Positions 42,508-52,828 of a stretch of 58,441 nt of DNA are shown here, piece after piece (position 1 is the stretch's first letter; every line of letters starts with the position of its first letter). Made by a program: the position numbers and the translations under genes. The stretch is from positions 1-58,441 of the forward strand of contig FMBT01000542.1 of assembly GCA_900095095.1 (NCBI GenBank). Reading direction: 5' to 3'. The DNA comes from Fragilariopsis cylindrus CCMP1102. Taxonomy: Eukaryota > Bacillariophyta > Bacillariophyceae > Bacillariales > Bacillariaceae. Under the pieces are notes generated by a model, which did not search any database, had not been told where the DNA came from, and saw nothing but the letters and a program-made list of their open reading frames with translations.

Positions 42508-44999
42508 AATAATCGTAGACAGTTAGCTTAGCTTAGCTTCCCACACAACTAACTGAGACTGTTGCTTTTTTCACTTTCTTCTTCTGTCTTGTTGCTTTTG
42601 TGGAATGGAGGCGAATGGAGGCGGTATATATACATGCAGGGGGGAAGGGCGATAATCCAACAGCAGAAGTGACGGCAGTGTAGTGCTTGCTTCAATTAGT
42701 TTTGTTTGTTCTGCATGATTTGTGTATGAAGAGAGATGGAAATTGGATTGATTTGAATCGAAATGAATCGAATAAATAACAAGCAAACAGAAAAAAATGG
42801 ATGAGATGAGATAACAATTGATCTGGAACTGCAAATGGGATGGAATGGGATGGGATGGGATGCGACGCCGCTATACTACGGGATGGGATGCAATAACAAA
42901 TACGATGCTGTCTCACAATGACAGTGCGAGAATAGCAATGCGTACTGTATTGTAGCAGTAGATAGATTCATTCGCGATATCATTCATTCATGCATGCACT
43001 CCTCTTTATTTGTGTGAACACCCCAAGTATATGTTCGACTCTCTATCTTCGTACTATCTGTCTATGTTTTTAATACATCTTTACTTACCTGATGATTCCT
43101 ATTTATTCTACTATCTGGTTACGGTAGTTTTTCTTGAGATATGGAACAAAGTAACAGAGTAAAAAAATGAGATTGAGATCAGATAGACATTGCGACGGGT
43201 TTTACAGGAATAGTTTACGGTAGTCGGTCAAAAAATAATGATAGTTTGATTTTACAGTAATATATATTGATTCGGATTGGAATTATTCATTTATCGATGA
43301 CTATATACTAGCACGTCGCGATAATATCAACTACTGTGGGAAAAAGAAAGGAGTATATATATTGTAATAGAGTACAATTGTATTTCTTATACCAGAAGAT
43401 TCCATTCGCTCCGAAAATTAGGTCGAATCTTTCAGAGCCGGACTGTTAATGTGCGCACGATAACTGTTTATTGTGAAAATGGCGATGAAATACCGTAATT
43501 GCCATTTTTTTTGTGAAAAAGACAAAAACAACTACAGTAACTAACCGTCATTTTTTTCCTAATCAAAGATAACTTACTGGTACTTGCTTCTACGACGACG
43601 TCAATACAGTCTCAACGACGATGATGAATGAATGATGACTGTGGAAATGACGATTATGATGATGATAACCATCCGCTATTTAGAATCTGAAATGGTGTGA
43701 TCGATTGTGGTACGACTGTTTGAGTGTTTGTGAGTTGGTGAGTGAAGCGCGACGATCCGCTTTATGTTTTGGGTTTGCAATAATGTGCATCGACGCGAAC
43801 TTGTAGTTTTTAGAAGTGCATTAACAAAAATATTACGTCACTTACTTGTACTTTTGACTTGAATTGCCTTAGTATAAGATTTAACGTATTTTAAGATTAA
43901 TCTCTTAAATGTGTTGTACATCAACATCGCGTTGGTCGTGGACAAAATCGCTGATTGTAGTAAAGACAAGAGTACAAGAGTTTCTTACTGCTTCTTCTGT
44001 CTTCGATCCAATTTTATTTATAGTTCTGTTAATGTACATTTAATTAAAAAAAACCGTTGAAGTACGATCGAACAAAGACTTTTATTACAGCCCTTTCTTT
44101 TTTCTACTGCAAGTATAATCCTTCGCTCGCGACGTCTGGGAGAACAATTGAGCGAGCGTCCTCGCCTCGGTTCCTCCTCGATACGACAACTTTAAAAAAA
44201 AACTTCAGCAAGACGTCAACCCGTGTAACAACCTGATCTACCAGTACTAGCTACTACAAGTAAGTACTGTACCGAAATGCTCGGTAGAGCAAGTAGTAGC
44301 ACCATACATATTATGGATGCTTACTTTGTACAACCGTTTGTATGTATACTTGCAAGATGAGGGTAGGGTATCATAAAATATAATATCATCATACCTTCCA
44401 TCCCACTGCTTGCTTGATTGGGATCATCATCAATTGAATGATGATGCTGAGGAGCATGTAACACTGTATGTACATGAATCTTACAGGAGTGTGAAAAAGA
44501 ATCCATTGTAAGGGTTTGATGTTGTATTCTCCTCATAGAAAATAAATCAACAATAAATTGATGGGGTGTGGAGTGTCTAATACTACAATGTAGTGCTCTT
44601 TTTTCACAAAAGAAAAAGGTGTGGATGGATGGATGGATGGATGGATGGTGGAATTTATGGATAATAGATCTCTCTCTCTCTCTCTCTCTCTCTCTACCTA
44701 CCTACCTACCTATATGTGTAGGTAGGTGTGTATGTCCGTGCCTTTCAATGAGAGGGTCCTCTTCTAGTGCTAAAATGAGAATGTTCATGTGCTTGCATAT
44801 ATTTTTACGAGAGAGTCATATATTTTTGTGAGAGAGTTGATTGGGTCCTTCATTCAATAATGCAATTAAAATCCCATATCACATCAATGTTAGATATATT
44901 AAAGAAATTCTGCATACCTCTAAAAGGACATACAACAGAATGCTACATACATTATGTCCTGACCTCCGTGTGTTCACCATCACACCCGTCACAATCACA
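42508..44999. other. Long intergenic region with simple repeats
   Basis: No gene is supported. It contains a G-tract cluster (42837-42859), (GGAT)n at about 44623-44649, (TC)n at 44669-44695 and (ACCT)n at 44695-44711, plus scattered TACAGTA words. Confidence 0.45.
42837..42859 (+). other. Possible G-quadruplex motif
   Basis: Four GGG tracts with loops of 7, 2 and 2 bases, about 330 bp upstream of the start codon of the gene at 42507 (-). It is part of a GGGAT repeat. Confidence 0.4.
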
Positions 45000-45069
45000 T
45001 TTTATAATACTACCACTACATGCCATACACTCTTCTATCTCCCACTACACACCACAATATTACTTTTCA

Positions 45070-45710
45070 GTACTATATAGAGTTAAGTTACCCCTGTTTT
45101 CAACAATATCTCATATTTAAAAAAAAGAGGAGAGGAATCAGAAGGACTGTAATTAAAATAGTCACTGTTGGCTGGAAAATGCTCCCACACCAATTTTAAC
45201 AGGAACTTTCACATAAATACTCATAGAGAAAACTAATCACCTAAAGTCCCCATTAATAGGGCCTCTGGCTGGTTCACATGGCACACCTTATGCAAAATAA
45301 ATGTTAGTGGATTTTAGCTAATATAAGGTAATCCTTGGTAAAGAAAGAAAACCCTCTGTTCACTAATGTCAACAGGGAGATATATAAAAAGATTAAACGT
45401 AGTCACATATAAAGGGTTCAATAACTTTATTTTCTGGAAAAAGGTCTTCCAACAAAAATAATAGCCTCAATAAATTGACTAGTAAAATGTTGGGTTCGTT
45501 AAAGGCTATTTATTGTACATGTTTGTGTGCATGAAATGAATGAGCGCCTACAACACATTTTTGAACCAATATTTTAAGATTACACACATGATAAGGTAGA
45601 GGAACTCTCCCTGACCAAAAAGAAGCATTTATTTGGAAGTTGTCCTGAACAATATATTCTCATAAAAAGAGGATGATGTGTGCTGTGTGTGAGCCTACAT
45701 TATGAGATAC
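45070..45710 (+). repeat. Left arm of a long inverted repeat flanking the GT61 gene
   Basis: The reverse complement matches 48655-49015 in order. It includes an exact 20-mer: 45691-45710 is the reverse complement of 48655-48674. Other shared blocks are GGTCAG-GAGAGTTCC, ATGTGTTGTAGG, GGGAGCATT, CTATTTTAAT-ACAGTCCT and ACAGGGGTAA. About 250-280 bp in the middle of this arm has no counterpart on the right. Confidence 0.75.
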
Positions 45711-45790
45711 CAGTAGGCTTACAAGACTACAGAATATCATACTTTAGACATAAGTTAAGCGACAACATCAAGGCCTTTATCCAAACAGAT

Positions 45791-46122
45791 TCATGTACAG
45801 GTATGTAGTGTATTATTGTTTGCAGTCCTGCGTATGAATGTTCTGTTGGTAGTATTGAATGACATTGTTATGAGTAACTTGTGTGTGTTCATACCACAAC
45901 AGCTAAATTGTTATTATGCAGTCCTGTGTATGTTTGTTCTGTTGGTAGAATAGGATTAGTAGAGACGTACAGGTATGGTACAGGTAAGTGTATTGTAGTG
46001 TTTAGTAGTAGTAATAGTATCATATTATTATTCATGTACAGGTATGTAGTGTATTATTGTTTGCAGTCCTGTCTATGTATGTTCTGTTGGTAGTATGAAT
46101 GACATTGTCATGAGTAACTTGT
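45791..46122 (+). repeat. Direct repeats of about 91 bp
   Basis: Unit 1 (45791-45882) and unit 2 (46032-46122) share TCATGTACAGGTATGTAGTG at the start and ATGAGTAACTTGT at the end and are about 90% alike by eye. A partial third unit (45918-45948) lies between. Each contains GTTCTGTTGGTAG. Function unknown. Confidence 0.8.
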
Positions 46123-46258
46123 ACCAAAAGCATTGTTACCTTATATAAATACCTGTACATTATTATTATTGCTGCGCATACTAATTTCAAAAGATCGCGA
46201 AATATGGACAGTAAATCGGCATTTCCATACAGTACATGTTTGATTGATGATTGATTGA

Positions 46259-46297
46259 TTCATTCATTCATTCATTCATTCATTCATTCATTCATTC
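46259..46297 (+). repeat. (TTCA)n microsatellite
   Basis: About nine to ten TTCA units, preceded by TTGA units, about 200 bp upstream of the GT61 start codon. Confidence 0.9.
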
Positions 46298-46500
46298 GTG
46301 GCATCACAGCACCTTACTGTAATCGCGCCGACAGTAAATTAATTATTTCACTTAAATAAATAAAATAACAGCACCAATTTAAAAGAACAACGACCGACGA
46401 TATGAGATGAGATGAACAAGAGTATATTATAGACGGGGGGACAATAATACATCTAGTATAATATCACCTATTACACATTAGCTGAAGCAGCAAACAAAGC

Positions 46501-47320
46501 ATGATTCGAAAGCGGATATTAAATAAATGGGCAATAATAAATAAGCTACCTACTTGTACTAATAGTAGTAGTAGTAGTAGTAGGTTGCCGTCGTCATCGT
46601 CGTCACCGCCATTATCGCCTACCACTTCTTCTTCATTATCTCTATCATCACTATGGAAGAAGTACAGTTTCAGCTACTTCGCCAGTAATATTATTGTACC
46701 ATTTCTTTCTTTAGTAATGATTTTTTCAATTGTAAATATCATTCCACACATGGACCAACAACAATATGCTTCTTCCGATTCGTCTTATTCATTGATGAAG
46801 ACGAAGAAAAATACTAACAGTAGGAATGATAGTAATAATAATAATAAGACTACGAACAGCTCCTACAATAATAGTAATAGTAATATTTATGATCAATATT
46901 TAGAGGAAGCATCATCGTTACGATGTACACCATTGTCAGAAATATTTACAGATCAACATCCATCATCATCATCACTACTACAACGTTTTTGGTCCTACTT
47001 CAATAATTTTAATCTTAACAACATAGACCATACATTCATAATAGAAGACGACGATTACGATCATTATTATGCAGTATGTGAATTTATAAAAAATCGACCA
47101 AATAGTCAACATTTTCCACATACGATGCAACAATTATATCCCTGTTTTTCATTATGGTTGTGGAATCAAAATAATGCTCGTAATAAAAATATGAATCAAG
47201 ATAAATATAAAATCATTACTTCTAATATTCTTATTATGAAAGAAATACATAACGACAATACTAGTAATAGGATTCCAATAATAAACGAATTTGCAGATGG
47301 ATTTTTGACTGCACTTATTG

Positions 47321-47353
<33 letters not shown>

Positions 47354-48381
47354 TTGATCTTGATCTCCAATTAGTCAATAAAATCAAGATTGTTGGGAAG
47401 TATGATACAAATTTTAATAGTAGTAGTAGTAACGTTAGTGTTGTCCATGTCGATAATTATATTGATGAACATCATATGGATGCAATGTTTAGTAGTAGTA
47501 GTAGTAGTAGTAGTGTCAATAGTAATAAGAAGAAAGATCTTGCTCTTCCAGCTTATACTATGCATCATCCAAATGATGCAAAAATGATGAGACAAATTAT
47601 TTTTGATTATTATAATATAATTACTGCTAGAGGAGAAGACGTAAATATCAATAACAAAATCAATAACAATAATAACACCACGATGTTGACAGAAGTGGAA
47701 TTATGTCGTCTGAATAAAGAACCATCAGAACAAGACCAAGACCAAGAACAACAAGAACACATACGTACTAGTACTAAACGTATAATACCAGTGATTGGTT
47801 TCTTGAATCGAAAAAGAAGTTCAGGACGTTTTGTCACAAATCATGTTAGTATTATAAAAGCTCTTGAAGAAGAATTTTATAATAGTACTAGTGCTAATAA
47901 TAATAATGTGAATGTAGTACGTTATTTATATAATTTTGATGGACTATCATTTGTGGATCAAATTTCTTATATGAATACAATTGATATCTTAATTGGACCA
48001 CATGGTGCTCAGTTCACCAGTATACCATTTTTACCGGAATGTAGTGGTATATTAGAATTATTTCCAATTGGATATTATATACCAACTTTTTTTGGTAGTT
48101 TATCACGATCCACTGGACATTATCATATATCGTATTATACAGGAAGTACTAATAATAATAATAATAGTACTAGTAATAATCGTGTACGTGTACGTCTAAG
48201 ACGTAATGAAGAAATTAGACTTGGTCATCAAACATTACAAACACGGAAGGTATCCAGAAGGAAGACAATAATTGCGGATCCAAATATTATTATACATGGT
48301 GTTAAGAAATTAATATCCTATTGGCAATCCTGTCAATGTATGACGGACGTTGAAAAAAATTCCTGCACTAATAATTGGTAG
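46501..48381 (+). CDS. GT61-family glycosyltransferase, type II membrane protein
   Basis: A single exon of 626 aa. A Ser-rich cytosolic tail is followed by one anchor (about residues 61-81) and a luminal region broken by Ser and Asn tracts. The catalytic C-terminus carries the GT61 (DUF563) marks: IIPVIGFLNRKRSSGRF, ALEEEF, VRYLYNFDGLSFVDQISYM, IDILIGPHGAQFTSIPFLPE, ILELFPIGYYIPTFFGSLSR and GHYHISYYTG. GT61 enzymes transfer xylose, arabinose or GlcNAc to glycans in the Golgi or ER; the sugar here cannot be told. The whole gene lies between two inverted-repeat arms (45070-45710 and 48655-49015). Triplet-run insertions make it longer than most relatives. Confidence 0.8.
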
Positions 48382-48654
48382 TAAGTAATAGTGTAGTTGT
48401 TGTCGCTTCAGAGAGAAGTTTCGACAGATAAAATAATAAATACTGGACGTCTTTAGTGTAAAAAGTGCCTGTTCAACGGCCTGCGGTATTGATTATTCGA
48501 AACTACTTGACGCGTACGAATATAAAAACTAAATCATGCCCAAAACTTTACCAGTATTTGTTATTCTACAGTAGTGTATATAATAACAACTTTAGCATCA
48601 AGTATATACACCTAAAAAGTCTTTTTTTTGAATAAATAATGGATGTATCTCATA

Positions 48655-49015
48655 ATGTAGGCTCATACACAGCACTCATCATCTTTTTATGAGATATCTT
48701 GTTCAGGACACAAAGCAAGGTAGAAATTCCAAGAAAATGCTTCTTCTTGGTCAGAGAGAGTTCCACTACCTTACCTTGTGTGTAACAAATAATGGTTCCG
48801 AAATGTGTTGTAGGTGCTTCCTCAGTTCATGCACATATTCCTTTACAATGACTAGGTGGGTTAGTTTATTTTAAGAGTATTTGTGTCGAAATACCTGTCA
48901 AATTTTGTCTGGGAGCATTATTTAACCAACACTGTCTATTTTAATCACAGTCCTCGATCACTTTTTACTGAGTTATTTTTTGGAAGACAGGGGTAAACTG
49001 CAATTATATCCAAAA
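48655..49015 (-). repeat. Right arm of the inverted repeat flanking GT61
   Basis: Reverse-complement partner of 45070-45710. It begins GTATCTCATAATGTAGGCTC, exactly complementary to the inner end of the left arm. Similarity by eye is about 70-75%, with small indels, so the pair is old. Confidence 0.75.
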
Positions 49016-49020
49016 TAGAT

Positions 49021-49250
49021 GGAGAACTTTCTTTTGGTTGGATGCAGTAGCCTCTGCATAGAGTATATGAACATTGTGTTACCCTCCAATCACTTTTTCC
49101 TTCCTGCAGTTGCCGTTGTGGTATGCACGCAAACAATCATATTTCTCATCAAAAGCACCACGGAATATCTTATTCAATTATTCAAAAGGTTTCAAAGGAG
49201 AACTTTCTTTTGGTTGGGTGCAGTAACCTCAGCATAGTGTATTGGAACAA
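49021..49250 (+). repeat. Direct repeats of about 50 bp
   Basis: GGAGAACTTTCTTTTGGTTG starts at 49021 and again at 49197, each followed by G-TGCAGTA-CCTC-GCATAG-GTAT. The spacing is 176 bp. Confidence 0.8.
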
Positions 49251-49575
49251 ACAGAACATACATACACAGGATTGCAAACAATTCCTCCAGCCAAAATGGA
49301 TAAAAAATACAACAACACCTAGAAATGCAAGATATTGAAAATACTCCAATAATGCGTACATCAGATGCATAAACAATAAAAACTCACAGTACAAAAGAAG
49401 TAAGTTTGCAGTACCAACACAAGTAAGTATATAAGTAGTACGGTAGTATCCATTTTAAGCATAAAATAAGAGGAAGAAAATTGCAAATGCTGCGTTGCGT
49501 TGTTGGACTTCTAAGTCTAGCCTTAAGTTCTAGTTCTAGTTCTACTTTACTGTTGTAATACAGCATGAGCAGCAG

Positions 49576-50805
49576 TTATTTTAGTATCCCATCAATTTTT
49601 TGTAAACAATCTTGTTGTTTTTCTTTTAAATCTATTTTCCATCGTGCTGTTAATTCATATTGTGTCTCGACATCCAAAAAATAAACATAGCCATTGGAAT
49701 CAAATACTACTTGAAAGTCGGTAAACATCTTGGGTTGTAACTGCAATAGTCGTTTCATTATTTGTATACTGTCTATTAAATTGTTCGAGAAATAATTTGT
49801 AGTATTCAAATTCACATCCACAACATTATTATTGTGATTGTGATTGTTATTATTTTTTAAAAAGAATTTATTCTTTTCCTCAAGGTACCTATCATAATTA
49901 TGTGAAAAACATCCAAAGAATAACATCTCATTTATATTAACTTTATGAACTTTTTGGATAGCAACTTTTGATTTGGTATAAAATTCTGGACTATATGTTT
50001 TTTGATTCGTATGATAGACTACACTATTTAATTTTTGTAAAGTTGTAGTACTTAATTCCACAATGGTTGGACGTTCCTTACTATAGAAATGATAACGACG
50101 TTCCTGTTTTGAGTTTGAGTTCGAGTGTGAGTTCGAGCTGTCGTCACTATTAAATTGTTGTGTATCAATCCATTTGGTAAATTCCCATGCTTTGATAAAT
50201 TTAATTAATTGTTTGTCATAATCTTTATAATTACCTACTAAATAACCAAGATCATTGGGATAGGCTAAGGAGGATATAAAACATTTTTTCTTACCACAAT
50301 CTAATCTATTACTAGTACTATTGTTTGATTGTGATGTTGATGATGATTCTGCTGTTAATTGTGATGCTGACGGTAAATCGAAATCATCAGCTATGTTAAC
50401 AAATTTAACGTCCGATATAGAGGAATAAGAGGCGTCATAATTCGTGGTGATTGCTGTGGCCGTATTTTTTGTTTTTGTCGTCAGCGCTGTATTTGTATTT
50501 GTATTGGTGGATGATTTTACGATTGTATGGTTGTTATTTCTAGTTCCGACGAAAGGCGTACTACCACCATTATTATCACCATTATTAGGAATGATATAAT
50601 TTGTATTGTAAATTAAAGTCGATGCTGCTGGAATAAGATTCAAATAATTGTTTACTGTAAAATAGGTAATACCAATCATGAAAGAACAACGATATAATAA
50701 TAATAGTATTAGTTGCCTTCGATTATTCTGCTGTGGTTGTTGTGATGGTGATGGTCGCCATAGTGGCCATGGCCTTGGCAATGGCAATGATGGTAATAAC
50801 GACAT
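49576..50805 (-). CDS. Type II membrane protein of unknown family
   Basis: A single exon of 409 aa. A Pro/Gln-rich tail precedes one membrane segment (LILLLYRCSFMIGITYF, about residues 32-50) and a Thr/Asn/Ser-rich stem. The luminal domain starts LDCGKKKCFISSLAYPNDLGYL and later reads KERPTIVELSTTTLQKLN, VNINEMLFFGCFSHNYDRYL, MKRLLQLQPKMFTDFQVVFD and GYVYFLDVETQYELTARW. The block FTDFQVVFDSNGYVYFLD recalls the metal-binding DFQ/xD segment of secretory-pathway kinase-like and glycan-modifying proteins, but the match is too weak to assign. It is the fourth membrane-anchored luminal protein in the window. Confidence 0.6.
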   Translation of the reverse strand: MSLLPSLPLPRPWPLWRPSPSQQPQQNNRRQLILLLLYRCSFMIGITYFTVNNYLNLIPAASTLIYNTNYIIPNNGDNNGGSTPFVGTRNNNHTIVKSSTNTNTNTALTTKTKNTATAITTNYDASYSSISDVKFVNIADDFDLPSASQLTAESSSTSQSNNSTSNRLDCGKKKCFISSLAYPNDLGYLVGNYKDYDKQLIKFIKAWEFTKWIDTQQFNSDDSSNSHSNSNSKQERRYHFYSKERPTIVELSTTTLQKLNSVVYHTNQKTYSPEFYTKSKVAIQKVHKVNINEMLFFGCFSHNYDRYLEEKNKFFLKNNNNHNHNNNVVDVNLNTTNYFSNNLIDSIQIMKRLLQLQPKMFTDFQVVFDSNGYVYFLDVETQYELTARWKIDLKEKQQDCLQKIDGILK

Positions 50806-51460
50806 CCAACAAATAAGGATTCCAATTTTCTTCCTATGCGTTTTTCTTCTTCCTCTTCTTCTTGTAAGAACTTTTCTTACTTTTTCCGATTTCTTGTACT
50901 CGCCGAGTCGAGTCGAGTCGAGTCAAGTCTAATTGTAAAGATTATATTATATTATATTATATTCTAGCTACAAATTGTTAGAGTAATACTATAGCAATTG
51001 TTTGTTGTCGACATATATCATAGATAGATCAATACTACTGGTGTATTATAAGAAGTCACGTTTGTTGTTGTGTTTGTGAAGAAGTAGAAAAAAGGATTTC
51101 AAAACGAAGATTTTTTGCACTTCGTCGCGAGGAGCACACAGCGATTTTTTACTGATCAGGCCCAGACTTTCTCCAGTCGTACAGTACAGTATACAAAATT
51201 CAAAAATGGATCGAAAATCATCAACAAATTAGATTTTATATAGACGTACATGTACCCCAAACTAAATACATCATCCTTCTTCTCTCCATTGAATACACAA
51301 CACATTCTATCTATCAAGTTCGTCCTAGTACGTAGATGTAGCCTTATTATTCCATATACACACAGTAGTCGAAAAGTTTAAAAAAAAAAGCAATTACAGA
51401 TAAGTAATTATACGAAGCAAATAAAGATATATATTATTATATGCTATTATAACGAAAGTA
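50806..51460. other. Divergent intergenic region
   Basis: (GAGTC)n lies at about 50905-50925 and (ATATT)n at 50941-50964. Promoter DNA for genes on both sides. Confidence 0.5.
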
Positions 51461-52124
51461 ATGAAGATTCATGATCGTCATCAACGCAATATCCTTTTGC
51501 TGTTGTTGTTGGTGTTGGTAGCACAAATAACATCAGTAGTAGTGCTCGTAACAACACTACTGCCGACGGTCGTAAATGCTATTTCATCGTCAGCAGCAGC
51601 AGCAGCAGCAAAAGCAACAACTTCATCAAACTCCTTCGCTTCTATACGACGACGAAAAAGAAGATGACGAGAGAAAAGACGAAGTCAAAGAATCCATCAT
51701 TCACAACGATCAATAAGACTAGTATCCCGAATATGCTGAGGAAAAGGTTTCGTCGCCGCCGATTGTTATTGCGGCAGCTATCGCTACGGCTACGGTTATC
51801 GCTACCGCTACTGCTACTAGTAGAGGAGGTGGAATAATTGCTACTGGAAACAAAGTGAGCAGCAAGTATTATTTTGTCTCGATGTACTAGTAGTGCTCCG
51901 TTACTTCAATTCCAGTACCAGAAGCAACTCGATCTCCAATTGTAAAGCAATTTCCCCAACCTACTTTTGGTGGTAATTATAACTGTGGTAAATTTTGTTG
52001 TACTTCAAAGGATGATCCAACTAAATCTTCACTATCATCACAACCAACTGTGACACCAACTTTTCCAACTGTGTGTTTGATGGTGAGGTGTATTGTTCTT
52101 CCCAATAAACGGTGTGTTAAATAA
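51461..52124 (+). CDS. Secreted protein gene start, frame-broken, Cys-bearing second exon
   Basis: The first frame gives a strong signal peptide (NILLLLLLVLVAQITSVVVLV, cleaved near VNA-IS) and an Ala/Ser stretch, then breaks at 51667. Coding character continues in other frames: YDDEKEDDERKDEVKESII (about 51640-51700), YPEYAEEKVSSPPIVIAAA (about 51722-51850), and after a possible intron (GTGAGC at about 51854 to TTCCAG near 51915) PEATRSPIVKQFPQPTFGG followed by NYNCGKFCCTSKDDPT and a Pro/Thr tail to a stop at 52124. It may belong to the same gene as the Cys-rich domain at 52490-52780. Function unknown. Confidence 0.4.
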
Positions 52125-52489
52125 TGCAATTACAATTCAGCCAACTATACTCTTGGCAATTGGAACATCTCATAAGTATCATTATTTATGCAGAACATGT
52201 TTAAAGAAGCTTCAGTTTTTAATTAGCCTATTCACCAAGCAGGTTCTTTCGACCAGTCAATTGGTAATTGGCGTACAAGCAATGTGGATGATATTATGAA
52301 TCTTATGTTTTCTGAAGCAGCTTCTATCAATTGCTACTGTTGAATTGGAGTAGGTCACAAGTAGTATAAACTATGCATGTCATGTTTGCTTTTGCAAAGT
52401 CTTTCAATTTACCTATTGGTGATTAGAACACCTCACAAGTAAAGGATATGAGTACTATGTTTGAGTTTGCAAAGGAATTTAACTAGCAG
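52125..52489 (+). repeat. Degenerate tandem repeat, period about 90-110 bp
   Basis: Three to four diverged copies share (A)CACCTCACAAGTA followed by ATG/TTTG-rich sequence and TTGCAAAG--TTTCAA/TTTAAC, the clearest near 52345, 52430 and 52500. The last copy runs into the Cys-rich coding segment. Confidence 0.45.
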
Positions 52490-52828
52490 GTTGGTGAGTG
52501 CTATACCTCACAAGTAAAAGATGACCCAGAATTTAAAGTTAAAGGAAGGAAATGCAAAAAGTATTTGACCAAAAAAACAAACAAAAGATGTGGAGAGACA
52601 AATGTCAATGTGCTTGTTGCAGATAGCTGCCCATCTATATACAAAGACATTTGCCAAGCATGTAAGGATGAGTCTGGTAGGATCAAATTAGACAATGGTA
52701 GGAAGTATAACTGTAACAAAATTAAAAGGAAAATTAAAAGCAGATATGTTTTGCCCTGTATCATGCAAATTTCAAGGTTGTTAAAACATCAATACAGTTC
52801 TGATTTCATTTTAGTTCCAAATCAATAG
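52490..52828 (+). CDS. Exon(s) of a secreted Cys-rich domain protein (partial)
   Basis: An open frame reads VGECYTSQVKDDPEFKVKG, then RKCKKYLTKKTNKRCGETN, VLVADSCPSIYKDICQACKD and ESGRIKLDNGRKYNCNKIKR, ending VLPC and a stop after 52826. The spacing C-KK-x6-RC-x11-CP-x6-C-x2-C-KD-x13-C is the pattern of the short Cys-rich (ShK-like) modules repeated in diatom secreted proteins: the acidic DD/KD start, a C-K/N-W/I core, then CP..C..C. About one and a half modules are present. No start codon context is visible and a TAG lies just upstream, so it begins after a splice acceptor (CTAG/CAG near 52490) or is a fragment. Confidence 0.45.
   Translation, partial: VGECYTSQVKDDPEFKVKGRKCKKYLTKKTNKRCGETNVNVLVADSCPSIYKDICQACKDESGRIKLDNGRKYNCNKIKRKIKSRYVLPCIMQISRLLKHQYSSDFILVPNQ

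Larger units (their letters stand above)
48382..49575. other. Intergenic, repeat-bearing
   Basis: Between GT61 (+) and the next minus-strand gene. It holds the right inverted-repeat arm and a pair of direct repeats. Short open frames follow repeat sequence and are not genes. Confidence 0.5.

Noticed and set aside
44841..45120. Plus-strand frames with CTTILFSTI-like ends near the left inverted arm
   Set aside because: Two overlapping frames of similar length in repeat DNA with no domain; not coding.
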